This document shows positions 1 through 11,167 of a stretch of 64,000 nt of DNA, in pieces (the stretch's first letter is position 1; each line of letters starts with the position of its first letter). The notes under the pieces are model-generated. The model worked only from the letters and a program-made list of their open reading frames with translations, was not told where the DNA came from and ran no database searches. Made by a program: the position numbers and the translations under genes. Source of the DNA: Larimichthys crocea (lineage: Eukaryota; Chordata; Actinopteri; Sciaenidae); assembly GCF_000972845.2 (NCBI RefSeq), contig NW_020857941.1:60948-124947 (forward strand). Reading direction: 5' to 3'.

Positions 1-30
1 GCTATCTATCATATATATATATCTATATCT
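1..30. repeat. AT-rich simple repeat
   Basis: A short run of ATATAT and ATCTATAT at the window edge. It looks like the end of a longer low-complexity tract. Confidence 0.6.
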
Positions 31-47
31 AGCACCCTGTCTGGCGG

Positions 48-270
48 GTTCCCCCCCTGCCATCCCTGTGAAGCCATCCCTACCATTTCGCCCCCACCCT
101 TCCACCTTCCCCTTTCACACCTCCCCAACCCTTCCTCCCCCCATCCATCCACACTCCAGTTTTCCACCAGTCCCCCTTCCACCATCCACCACCAACCACA
201 TTTTCCCCCTTCCCCTCCTCCATCCACCCATCCACCCCCCCCCTCCACCCCCAGTCCCCAGCACCAAGCC
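48..270. repeat. Pyrimidine-rich low-complexity tract (CCATCCA/CCCCTTCC)
   Basis: Over 200 bases almost without G, with drifting CCATCCACC and TTCCCCC units. Long open frames on both strands (Pro/Ser-rich one way, Gly/Trp-rich the other) are by-products of this composition and not genes. Confidence 0.8.
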
Positions 271-507
271 TGAAGCACCGTGAGGCTATACACTAAGCGG
301 AAAGAGGGAGGCCGAGGACTGTGAGCGTCAAGGCCACAGTCCATGATGAAACACAAAAATATGAGAATGCATCAGAAAGATGGCCCCAAGGGCTAAGTGA
401 TGCCTAGCAGCACCTGATGAGGGTGCAGAGGAGGAGGAAAGACAACCATGGAGCGACAAACCCCTACATGGCATGTACCACCGTAAGATAGAGGAAGTGG
501 CTGATAT

Positions 508-797
508 TGTTATGACCCAGGGTCATAATTTAGTGTTATGTGTTATTTTTGTGTCATTGTTCCTCCCTGCCTAGGGGTGGTGCTACCACCTTAGGGTCTC
601 TCCCTCCCTCCAGGTGCTGCCTGCCGATTGGTTAATGGACTGGCGGATCAGCTATAAATGGCCACCGCTGGATTCATTCGTTCTCTTCTCTTGACCCGAC
701 TCCCAAGCACCAGGCTGTATTGTATGATTGTATTGATTGTGTTGTGCTCTGTGAAATTGTATAAGTGTCTGCTTTGTGCGACTTTAGTTTAGCTAGC
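508..797 (+). mobile_element. Possible solo LTR
   Basis: The block starts TGTTATGACCCAGGGTCA and holds a TATA-like box (GCTATAAATGG) near 650. A pyrimidine-rich then T-rich part follows, up to TTTAGCTAGCA. This layout (TG start, internal promoter, CA end) suggests a retroelement LTR without its internal region. No 5-bp target duplication is evident, so this remains a suggestion. Confidence 0.3.
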
Positions 798-1527
798 ATA
801 GTGATGGGTAAATGAAGCTTTTATGAAGCACCGACCACTTGAGCCAATTGTTTCGAAAATGGGTCATACCGAAGCTCAGATGGTGACCTCTCCTGGCGAA
901 GTGCCAGGATGCAGTCAAATTAGGCTAGTTGGTGAACAGGAAGTTCTTAAATTACACACACGCACACTGGTTATTATTTCCTATTCACAAATAAAGATCA
1001 ATGAGACGATCAATGTGTGTATTGTGTTACTGAGGAAAGTGATAGGAAAATATAACATAGGTTTAGGTGGTAAACCTATGACATAGGTGTGCTTGTGTAA
1101 CAGAGGATGATTTTGTAGGATGGGGGGCAGTCAAAGATTTTTATTGAGATACTATTTTTTCAACAGTTTTTGGACTGAGTCGGTTTCTTTTTTTGCTGAC
1201 AATTTCTCCACATTTGAAAACACTCTCTCACAAGGAACTGATGAGGCTTGTACATACAAATTGTTTTGCCAGTTTAAAAAGGTAGGGGACATTTTGATGA
1301 TTTTGCCAGTATGTCAGTGGGTCTTCTGATCTTTGAAGCGGCGGATCAGTCATGTAGCGTTGCACCTCTACTGTAGCATCCGCTGTAGCATTCCTCGCCC
1401 TTCTCGCTTCAGATGCATCCCTGTCCAGTGTCTCCCAAAGGTTTATATCTGAAACACAGACATGACAGTAATCAGTACTGAAAGGTTTCAATTGCATCGT
1501 TTTTTTTTTTTTACATGATTTTATCAA
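797..1527 (-). pseudogene. hAT transposase C-terminus relic with one terminal end
   Basis: On the minus strand a 99-codon frame contains EVQRYMTDPPLQRSEDPLTY and WQNHQNVPYLFKLAKQF. This is the hAT dimerisation region with its L-x-YW and P-LFKLAK pattern. An in-frame stop interrupts the following block, which reads ESVFKCGEIVSKKRNRLSP and continues the hATC motif. The sequence near 797 (AGTGATGGGTAAATGAAGC) resembles a fish hAT terminal inverted repeat. The partner end was not found. The copy is broken and non-functional. Confidence 0.7.
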
Positions 1528-1845
1528 TTGACTATCTCAACATTACCCATGGATGGTTGATGTTCAACATTTCCTGTGGCTGGTTGAGCTGATGTGGAGG
1601 GCTCTTCTGTCAGTGTGTCAGGTGTGGTGTACCCAGTACTCGAGTTGAGGGGGGATGTGGGGGGATGGCATCCCCCCTGGGGGAAAAATGGTCAAAATCA
1701 TCCCTCTTCTAAAATGGTCATCCCTTCTTCCATCTCTTATGGCATTTTATCAATGCATGTGAAAAGTACTTATATTTAACACTGGAAATAGAATTACTGT
1801 TCGACATTTAGGGGGGCTTTATGATAATCAGTCTATTACCTATGT

Positions 1846-1935
1846 CAGCGGTTTTCAAAGTGTGAGGCGCGCCTCCCTTGGGGGGCGCCAGAGGACTTCA
1901 GGGGAGGCGCGCGGGGGAAAAAATAAAAATATATC
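1846..1935 (+). mobile_element. hAT/Charlie-like terminal fragment
   Basis: It starts CAGCGGTTTTCAAAGTGTGA, a typical hAT-Charlie terminal repeat. A GGCGCGCC-rich stretch follows, with short inverted CpG-rich units, then an A-rich run. The other end was not found, so the extent is uncertain. Confidence 0.5.
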
Positions 1936-4930
1936 TACAAAGATATGTGGGGGGGTTTGTTCATATATATATATATAAATATGTTTGTATAAAACGTTTC
2001 TCTAAAATATCATAAAAATCATCTTTCATGAAATATTTACAGGAAATAATCAAATGTATCCAAAGTGCTCATTTTACACAAACTTCAACATCAATATTTC
2101 AAACAAATGTTGTTTTCATTGTTCAGTTCATCAGCTGTTCTGTTCTGCTATTGCTATGTTATGAATATAATATAAAATATCCATGAAACATGTCACATAG
2201 TCAATTTGCTCTAAGCAGAGAGTGATTGATGTTCCGTCACACGTGGTGGTGATGGGTAAAATTGCCATGGTTACGAGCTGTGAGTGTTCCTAGTCAAGAC
2301 GCTTGTATGACTGTAGAGATGTTTAGACTCAAACATTCTGAACTTGTGTTTTTTTTATTTATTTGAACCATCATACACACTCACACCTACACACAAGGTG
2401 AACTACAAGATCTTGGTTGCATTGATTTCAGTTCATTTTCAGTATTAGCTGTTGTCTTTATGTATCGTCAACGCATTTATCACGTTCTGTCTCGCCTGTA
2501 CTGTTTTGCAGTTTGGACCACGTAAATTGAAATAAGACACATGTTGTAATGAACTGGAGTGATCCTTGAGTGTCCTCTTTGAAATATTCTGTGATCCTCA
2601 TTAACCAGTCCCTCAGATCTCATCCTGTACTCTCCTGACACCTGGACCTGAGCATAATCTGCCACACCTGAATTAAAACACCCCCAGCCTGTACAGACAG
2701 TGCTGTACTCTGGCAGCTGTGGTCAGGAACAAAGCCACTGAGTGAAAGTCATGAAAGTCACGGATCAGTGTGTTGCTGCAGCAGAGCGGGGCCTCTCTAT
2801 GGGGGCCTGGACTGCAGAAAGCTGATGGCTGATATCAAATGAGGATAGTGAGCTGTGTTTAGTGAGGGCTGCCCTCAGCGAGCGCAGCTGTGTGTACCAA
2901 TGTTTCAACAGAGATTAGACTCACCAAAGATAAGATAAAGCTCGTTTTCAGGCGAGGTGACAATGTGAACATCTAGTGACAACATGTGGTGGTACTGTTG
3001 GACAGGAGAGCAGTCTGACAGGATCCTTCAGCACAGGCCCTGGAGCTAACTGTGGAAATGCTACATGCTATTAACATAGCTCTGTGTCCAGGTGGAGTCA
3101 AAAGACCTCTGTGTGTATTGTTTCTGTGTTCAACTGGTTCAAACTGACGTGAAGAAGAAATGTTTTTGGAAATATACATTACTATATTAAAGCATGCAAA
3201 CATTTTAATACATTGTGCTTTACAGAAACACACACACAGTCTTGAGATACATTGTCTAAGTAAACAAGAGTTTATCAGACAAAAGAACAGTGTGTGTTAA
3301 TGAACAACATGATAATATACAAACATTGTAACAGCACGTACAAATCAAATATATACAGGTATATATGAAGAACATGAAATAACCATAAATGCTCACTTGC
3401 TCACGTTCAGGCTTGCTGCTTGATGTTTGTGTTTAATTTATTATTTTAACATATAACTAATGAAATGTCCAAATTGGCCTAAATAGTTACAGGTTAACTA
3501 TTTGCTTTCTAGCTATGTTAAATGTTATTTTTGAAAATCATATTTTAATATATTTGGATCATTTGCATAGTAGTATTTGCTGTGTGGTTAATAAATAGGC
3601 CTGTAAGATGCATCAGGGGCATTTTGGAGCTCAGCAAAAATCACTTATATAACCTGATTTACCCTCCTCCATACTCAGTGGCATCACTAAGGACGTGACT
3701 GGTATAAATACAGGAAGTGGTTGGGAACTTCCTCCTGTTGTCCCAGAACACATGAAGCCTATGGTAAATGAAAACGATCTGAACTGAACTAACAAACTAA
3801 ATCAATAAATGGTAACGTGGGCAAAGTCTGTGTCTGCATGTTACAGATTTATGATGGTTAAACAAATTTGTGTACATGATGTACACTAAAAACAGCAAAA
3901 CTGATCAAATGTGTCCCTGCTTTTATCCAGGGCCCTTCCCAACATTTCCACCACAAACTAAATTCTGTTTAGCTCCTCTGTATCGTGTTTAATTGTATCA
4001 CTAGTCTGCTTCATGTTTCATGAGCAGCACATCTGTCGTCATTACCCTCTTGTCCTTTTGTTCCTCTGTACAGGGGGAGAGGGGGTGATGTCTGTAGTAA
4101 ATGTACTTTCTGATGTTTGACATCTCAAGTTATTCTGGGCTCTGTTGTATAATCCGGAGCTTCCCATCATTATTTATTCTCACTCAGCCATCCATCAGAG
4201 CTGACCCACATCTGCAGCTCTCTGCCTTCATCTGTACCCCCACAACATGGTCTCCACAATCAGCATGCACAGTCTTTGCCTAAAACAACCTTCACATCAA
4301 TAAGAAATAGTTAAAGGGTGTATATACTGTATATATACACACTCAATTATCTCAAGTTGAGATAGAAAAAATAAAGTTAAAAACTGCCACATGCTCAAAA
4401 TAGCATGTTATTCACAATGAATGATGAACACATGTCCACAGTTATATAATAATAGTAATCAATAATCATGTATACATATGATTGTGTACAGTGTTTTTTT
4501 TATCTGATCTGGGTCAGGTCTGTTGACATGTTATGTTTGTCTTTAATAAAAACAAAGCACACAGGTAGACGCTGTAGAGACTCACAATGTGCAGTCAGGA
4601 GCATCAGCAGTCATGTGGTGTGACTGACATATAGATCTAATAATACAGTATATGATGATGTGACACCTGTCTGTGTGTGTATGCGTGTTCCTCAGTGAAT
4701 GTCCTCTCTGTTGCTGGAAGCCTGTGACCTTGAGTTGAAGGCTTTGGAGACGCTGAGCAGGCCTGAGCCACAGTGTGAAACCTCCATCCAACAGGCCATG
4801 AAATACTGAGCACTCTTGTGTTTGTTCTTCAGTGTCTCTAAATCAATTTTCATTAGCGTAGCAAAACAGAAGCTCAGGATACAGCCAAAGGATTATTACA
4901 TCTTTATTAGAACTTCAACATCAGTTTGAA
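1936..4930. other. Intergenic, no gene recognised
   Basis: AT-rich sequence with stops in all frames apart from short chance frames. It holds an AT run at 1963-1976 and small palindromes such as TATATACTGTATATATA near 4321. No exon with splice borders or family match was recognised. Confidence 0.5.
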
Positions 4931-5740
4931 TAACATTGCACTCAAAAGTGACTGCTGACATCTGGAAATACGATGACCTCACATCCCAACATCCGAGTCT
5001 GTGTGGCGGCGCGAGCTCTGTAGACGACACAGCTTTTAAAAAAAAGATATTAAATTGCCTGACAACGCCACCCTGGGAATTTCACCCAGAGATTTCTTTG
5101 AATGGACAGATTTCAGATAGAAAGCACTCAGGTCCGTTTTACAAGGGAGGGCAGAGACTGTGGTCCAAGGATGCAAATATTTTATTACAAATGAATTTTC
5201 TTTTTAAAACTCTAACATTAAAATCATTCACTCTGGATATAAAGAGGGAAGGGGACAACCAGGGCTGCGACCTATTGTGACAATCGGGTCAAAAGAACGG
5301 GGATCCCAGGGACACCACACGTGAAGCTATTAAGAAAAGTCAAACATAAAGTAAAACCAAACGAGTGCAAACCATATATACAAAAACAGGGACACCACCA
5401 CCGGGACACCAATCCACCACCATAGGCTCAGCACCTGGATGTAGGGGACCAGAGACAACAGATTAGGAATAAAGAAACAAAATTAAACAATTGTACTTTA
5501 TCACAAAAACTCAATTTAAATCTACAACACAAGCTATAATAACAAAACACAAATTAAGCAAAATCTAAGTAATCAAAGAAAGAAATCAATTTAATCTTTC
5601 AGCAGTCTATAAAAATAAACAAAATCTATATAATCACAAATGAGAAAGCAACTAAGAATAACCAAACAAACAAACTCCAAAAGAAAACAAACAAACCAAC
5701 AAACACAACAGAACAAAATTAACTTCCACACTGTTCCCTC
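4931..5740. other. Intergenic A-rich stretch, no gene recognised
   Basis: The part from about 5280 is strongly A-rich on the plus strand, with AACAAACAAACC-type runs and a local GGGACACCACC duplication near 5310 and 5390. This could be the remains of a retroelement 3' region, but nothing identifies the family. Confidence 0.35.
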
Positions 5741-5894
5741 GCACACACGCACACTTTAAGACGCGGCTGCGCTGCACTGCACTACCACGGGGCCAGCCGG
5801 CAAATAGTCAAGGGTTATGGCAGTGACCCAATGATAAGCAACCGAGTTGTACATAAAAGTTAAAAACGGACCCAGCCAAGGCAAACAGTTCGCC

Positions 5895-6002
5895 GGGGGG
5901 TAAAGCAACGGCGGGAGACAAAGCAGCAGCGGGAGGCAAAGCAACACCGGGAGGCAAAGCAGCACCGGGAGGCAAAGCAGCACCGGGAGGCAAAGCAGCA
6001 GT
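5895..6002 (+). repeat. 18-bp minisatellite, about six units
   Basis: Tandem units of the form GGGAGGCAAAGCAGCACC, with one to three changes per unit and the two central copies identical. Because 18 is divisible by three, all frames stay open. This explains three overlapping minus-strand frames with LLCLPV/ALPPGA-type repeats, none of which looks like a gene. Confidence 0.9.
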
Positions 6003-6303
6003 GATTTGTGGATGGTTCACTGCCGTGCAGCGCTGCTGTGCGGCAGTCTTCAATCCTACAATTAAAACACAGGATAAGCGACTTACGAGTGGCTGGAGGA
6101 GGAAGCTGAGGCCGTAGCGCTACATACCGGTCAGGCAGTCCCGGACAACACAGCGTGGAAGTGACGCACCAGAGATGAGCAGCAAGCAGCAACCACGGCG
6201 GTGAGCAGCGTGCAGCCAAAAACACCCAATCCGACCTCTAATAACACAAACAATAATCTGTACTGGACAGGCAACATGAGGGAGCTAAAGCCGCGGTCAA
6301 CAG

Positions 6304-7000
6304 CCTACCCAGGGGCGCAGATAGTGGGTGTGTCAGGTGTGTCATGACACACCCACTTTTGAATGACCGTAGATCCGTCCCACCCACTTTTATGTAGCTT
6401 AACGTTTTGTTTTTTTTTTGTTTGTTTTTTTTAAACTTTGTCTTCTTCAAATCTTCTGATTCAAGCATCACGAGGAAACCAAAATATGAATTAACATAAT
6501 ATTTGGTTTACTGAGGTGTGTGCTGATGTGCATGCGTTGTGTGTAACAACGCGTACACATCAAGCAAGTGACTCGTTTGGACTGTGCAGCAAAGAGTGTG
6601 GAGTCGTTGTCGACTTTGGTTGCCACGGTTACCAACTGATCACTTGGACAGCTAGCTGCACGTTCAGTACGGCATGGCATGATGAGAAGGACAACAAAAA
6701 AGCAAAAGACTATTGCGTCATTTTTTCAAAAAGTCACTTCTGTAAGTAAATTGTACTTTTTAAATATATACTTCATCACACCACATTGCATTTCTGAGAG
6801 TCTCGAAGCAATGTCCTCTCGTGAAAGTAAAATCGTACGAGGCAAGAGACAAACTTTCGCCTTCTGTCTCCGCGTAGCCTGTAGCCTACATGTAAATACC
6901 TCGTTGGACATTAATAACGTAATGCCGTTTTAATGTTAATCTGACTTTCCTCGCCACGCACGAGCATAGGCCTACTGTTTAACAAGGACTGACTAAACGC
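6304..7000 (+). mobile_element. Probable DNA-transposon fragment (hAT-like)
   Basis: It begins AGGGGCGCAGATAGTGGGTG followed by a self-complementary GTGTCATGACACAC. A short frame from 6679 starts MMRRTTKKQKTIASFFQKVT. The KKQKTIASFF pattern is reminiscent of the N-terminus of TTF/BED-type hAT transposases (KRQKTI-FF). No DDE core or partner end was seen. The boundaries are rough. Confidence 0.35.
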
Positions 7001-7450
7001 ACGTAGCCCACCCAGTTTCTCAGCATTTTTTAAAACGAGTTTAGCATTTTTGTGAGGGGGTTTCTGTGTGTGATGACAGTTAATAATTTGTAATGATTTT
7101 CATGAGCTTCGTCCCCCCCAGTTTCTCAAACCTATCTGCGCGCCTGAGCCTACCTACCACACTGAAGGGAAAGTGGTGGGCATCAGGATGTGACGCAACC
7201 CGGGCATCAGCCAAGCAAGAGGGGCACAGGTGCGTCCTGCCCGCCTTTATACGGCTGTCTCCCGTTGTGATTGGCCGAGGCTGCGCCACCGGTAAATATG
7301 CCCAGGACCAATGAGTCCGTCCTGCTACATCTGGAAACATCGTTGCTTGATCTGAGCCAATGAGTGCTACCAGCACGTCCATGAACATGTTCTCAATCCC
7401 AGCTTGTCAAATACTGCAGCTTGGTCAGCGCCTTGAACAGTCACAAGTTT
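7001..7450. other. CpG-richer intergenic sequence, nature unclear
   Basis: It contains open frames of about 73 codons (plus) and 102 codons (minus) over the same bases, without a recognised motif. It lies between two transposon fragments, so a transposon origin is likely. Confidence 0.3.
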
Positions 7451-7451
7451 A

Positions 7452-7990
7452 GACCATAGACTTTATTCAACATAGATGCAGTTTCTGTGACGTCACACAT
7501 TTCTGAAGAGCTATTGTGAAGCTCAATGTAGATGGTGTTTATCTTGACAGTCCTGCTTCTCCTGCCTACTGGCTAATTAGAAAATGGGCAAAGAGGATGA
7601 GCATGGGTAGAGCTGAGGCAGGCTGAACAAAGCCTGGTTGCTCAAATAAGCTACCTGTGGTGGCCCCACTTGAAAGTGGCCACGCTAATGCTAACTTTAA
7701 ACCTTAATATAGTGAGTCATATAAAAATTCACCCTCAGTACAGTTGTCATGAACGGGGAAATTAGCTACAGAGACCAAAACTGTTTTTTGTACCAGGCTG
7801 TAAACATGTTTATTTCTGCTGTGAAGTTGGACATTTGGACATGGGGACTTATGGAGACTGACTCACTTCTGGAGCCAGCCTCAAGTGGACGTTTGAGGGA
7901 CTGCGGTTTTGGCACTTTCTTGTTGGCTTCTTTGACAGCCACAAAGGTTGCTGGTTTAAACACAAAAAGAACACACAGGACATGAACAGC
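7452..7990 (+). mobile_element. High-copy teleost interspersed repeat with a CRE palindrome (copy 1)
   Basis: Shares long near-identical blocks with 24776-25135 and 51935-52066 (reverse orientation). The shared blocks include AGAGACCAAAACTGTTTTTT, CAGGCTGTAAACATGTTTAT and CTGGAGCCAGCCTCAAGTGG. A perfect TGACGTCA lies at 7488-7495. It matches a repeat I recall as very common in fish genomes, without coding capacity. Its class is not determined. Confidence 0.75.
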
Positions 7991-8299
7991 AGTTTCCTTG
8001 TTGGACATTTTGTGTTTGTTCGACTCCTAATCGAGGTAGAGCTGTTGGCCCATATGAGATACCCTCTGATGTCCCCACACCACTATCAAACCTGTGCCAA
8101 AGAAGACACCTGCTGCCTCTCTGAATACCTGCAGTCCTCCTGCACTCATCTCTAATGTGAAGCTCCTTCTCCATCTTGCCATTCCTGCTCAACTTGACAA
8201 AAGACTTAAGTACACATATGTTGATCCTAAAGATCAACACTGGATGCAATCTGAACATTACTGGACCTGGCCCAGCCTCACCTGGAAAGTTGGAGGTTT

Positions 8300-8722
8300 A
8301 TAATTAGTGTGTGTGTTACAGCATGTGTTAATGCATCTAATTCATGTCATTGTTTCCAAAGAAAAGTCAACAAAAAATCAACAGTACACTACCAGCTGAG
8401 TAGCAGACAGACTAGCTGGTGAACATTCAGGAGCATTTAAGAGAGTTTTGATAGTTTCTTGGTCTGTTTATTCGTCATTTTATCTCTCTTTATTTAATCA
8501 TTAAGTCTTAATGCATTCTTCATTCATTTGCCCAGAGTCTGTAGGTTGCAGTTTGTTTTGTGGATATTCTCCTAGCATTGTGTAGTCATGGATACTGACG
8601 TCATGTAGAGATCATCTGTCTCCGGCTCTCTCTGTTTGTCTGACCTATTTATTTTCCTTTGTTTCTGATCTAAAGGAAGATAATTGTGTTCCACATATAA
8701 CAAACTCCTCCTCCTCCTTCAG
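8300..8722. other. Intergenic, nothing recognised
   Basis: AT-rich sequence without repeats or exons that I can recognise. It ends in a pyrimidine tract, CTCCTCCTCCTTCAG, which would serve as a splice acceptor for the segment that follows. Confidence 0.4.
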
Positions 8723-8848
8723 GTGAAACAGCTCCAGACATGAAAAGCGTGGCTTTAGAGTTTGTGGATGAAAATAGTGGTCTGACATTTCATCTTAGTG
8801 GATCTGTGCATATTCAAGTGGTACTGAACAAAGAGGGGCCGCAGGTGA
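8723..8848 (+). CDS. Orphan exon-like segment (unidentified)
   Basis: An open segment with a strong acceptor (pyrimidine tract plus CAG ending at 8722) and a possible donor CAG|GTGAAAG ending near 8842. It would encode about 40 residues beginning GETAPDMKSVALEFVDENSG and containing LTFHLSGSVHIQVVLNKEG. I do not recognise the family and saw no partner exon with a matching phase, so this may be chance or a relic. Confidence 0.2.
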
Positions 8849-9943
8849 AAGATGCCTGTATACATCACTTTGTTTCTTTTGTTCTTCACGTTTTTACTCC
8901 ACAGAAACCTTCAGCCTCTGCCCTGTTTATCCACATCCATAAAATGTGGACAGCCTACAGATACTGATTATATGAATGTATAGCACAAGAATGAAGAAAT
9001 ACTTTTCTTGAACAAAACAAAAAATCAGGACTTTGTGTAACCATGTCTTCTGCTCTCAAATCATTCATTTTACATGTGGTGTGAATATCCTCCATGACTG
9101 TTGCACAATAGCATGATTTAAAAAAACAAAAAGTCAGGGCCTTGCAGATAGAATGACATTTTTATTACATGAGAGAACTATTAGAGAGTACATGAAGTTT
9201 AGCTCATAGAGAGCCAGAGCTGATTATTTATGTCCTCTTTACATAACTACTGTTTTTCTCAGAAACCCACTGCTCGCCTTTAACAGCTCACTGGTAGAAA
9301 TAGCTTCATTTTTCACAAAATGCCAGTAAATACAGTGTGTTTATTTGATTATTTCCACTTCAGGACACAGTGGATGAGGCCAGCATCATACGCCTCCATG
9401 AGAAACACATTGGCTGTGATCATTTCTAATCAGCGCCAAAGCAAACAGGGAGGAGAAGCGCAGTCATGACAGAGGGCAGAGGAAGTCTTGAGTGGGATTC
9501 TGGCCCTTAAATGGTCTTTTGGAGCACAGAGCGTGTCCCTTACATTGACCAGAACACATTTGTTTGACAGAGGATGACCCACTTAAAACTCAGTTTATTT
9601 ATGTGAGCATGCTGCAGATTTACATTCTATGATAAGGTATATAATAGTCAGTATACATGGCAGTGATCGAAGCATTCATCCTCTATCTCAGAGTCATAAT
9701 CACACTTGCTTTTATTAGATCGGCTCACAGTGGAGAAGCAGTTAGAGATCTGAAGTGTTGCTGTGTGGGAGCTGCTGTCGTCATTTTACTATTATTATTT
9801 CAACTGCTTTTTTCCCCCCAGATTTGATTATTGAGTTTTCAGTTTCAACAACATAAAAAAGGCAAAAGAACAACACACAGAAAGAAAAATCCTGTACATG
9901 TAGGTGACAATCAGTGTCTACATGTATTTTATTCACTTTTTAT
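8849..9943. other. Intergenic, nothing recognised
   Basis: Ordinary AT-rich sequence, with stops in all frames and no repeat family recognised. Confidence 0.4.
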
Positions 9944-10106
9944 GGGGCGGCTGTGGCTCGGAGGTAGAGCGGGTCGCCCACCAATCAGATCCCCTCCAGT
10001 CCGCATGTTGAAGTGTCCTTGGGCAAGATACTGAAGGTGTGCCATCAGTGTGTGATGAGCAGTTGGCACCTTGCATGGCAGCCAATGCCATCAGTGTATA
10101 CCTGAT
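9944..10106 (+). mobile_element. tRNA-derived SINE (copy 1, 5' end present, 3' truncated)
   Basis: It starts GGGGCGGCTGTGGCTCGGAGG with an A-box-like TGGCTCGGAGGTAGAG, the RNA polymerase III promoter half of a tRNA-like head. The body that follows (CATGTTGAAGTGTCCTTGGG, GAGCAGTTGGCACCTTGCAT) is shared with 26700-26938 and 32171-32382. The B box is degenerate and the 3' tail is missing. Confidence 0.8.
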
Positions 10107-11154
10107 TCCAATCTGCCTGGGTCACCTTAAAAAAGATGAAGTGTACGATTGAAACAATTCATGAATGCCTAGCTGCAGTGTGATAGATGTGTAACAAACA
10201 AGGAATATAAAGAGTGAGCCTCTGTGTAGTGGTCCAGAGTTTTCACCTGATGAGCAGCACACATTCACAATTTTTTTTCCACCATCTAATTGGTTCACAG
10301 TCAGAGAATGTGAGTTTAGCACTGCGAGGCCCTTGTTTCATTTGAAGACATGACAATGTCAGTGACACAAGTGTTAAATATAACTAGCTTTGATCTTCTT
10401 TTAGTACCTCTTTGTACCAATGCAAATGGTCCCCAAGTTTTATTAAACCGTATATCATGCAACTAACTAATTGTCCATCTGACAAACTAAAGAATGTCCC
10501 TGATCCAAGAGGAGTGACAGTGTGGCGTGAGACTTCCACCTCAGCAAAATCACACAATTAACCAATAAGGAGTCAAATGCTACAAAGCCTGCTTCATATT
10601 TAGGTAGCTGCAGAGCAGGAGGTAAAACCCCGAACAAACCTGTGAATGCTGTTAATTCAAACTGAGCCATTGTACAAAACAAAAAGAATTGAGTTGAATA
10701 TCTGTGTCCAGTAAATCAGTAGTGAAGGACAAGATCAAAACATATGGACATGGGTGGAGCCTGATTGTCTCATGCACATGGGGTTGACATTATTACAGAT
10801 ATTATTATTATATTATATTATTACAGATTTTAGCAAGCCTAACTAGAGTGAGACAGGTACAATGTCTAGATGAGTGAACCCGATGTAAAATAGAATCCCA
10901 CAGCTCTTTAAAAAGTGCTCTTTAAAACATTCTATGTCACACAGCGACAGTGATCTGTAAAGGTAGTATGATGTATGTGACTCTACATACATGTGACTCT
11001 GCATGTATTACACAAAAAACAGCCCAGTGTCCTGTTGGATGTACAGTGTGTGTATGTACTGTACACTTTGGATGACCTGTAGTTTCTCTGACTTCTTCTG
11101 TATCTTGGAGGTCTGTTTGTTCTGGCTCCATCATGGCTGTTTTACTTTTCTGCC
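10107..11154. other. Intergenic, nothing recognised
   Basis: AT-rich sequence with a small ATT/TATTA-rich patch near 10795-10830. No exon or transposon was recognised before the duplication that marks the Rex3 insertion. Confidence 0.4.
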
Positions 11155-11167
11155 AGTTATAATGTTC
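11155..11167. repeat. Target-site duplication of Rex3, left copy
   Basis: AGTTATAATGTTC, repeated exactly at 12860-12872 on the other side of the element. Confidence 0.9.

Noticed and set aside
9..356. A 115-codon Gly/Trp-rich minus frame at the window start
   Set aside because: It reads through a pyrimidine-rich low-complexity tract and has no recognisable domain.
5756..6225. Three overlapping minus-strand frames with Leu/Pro/Cys repeats
   Set aside because: All are produced by the 18-bp minisatellite, whose unit length preserves every frame. No start context, splice sites or family.
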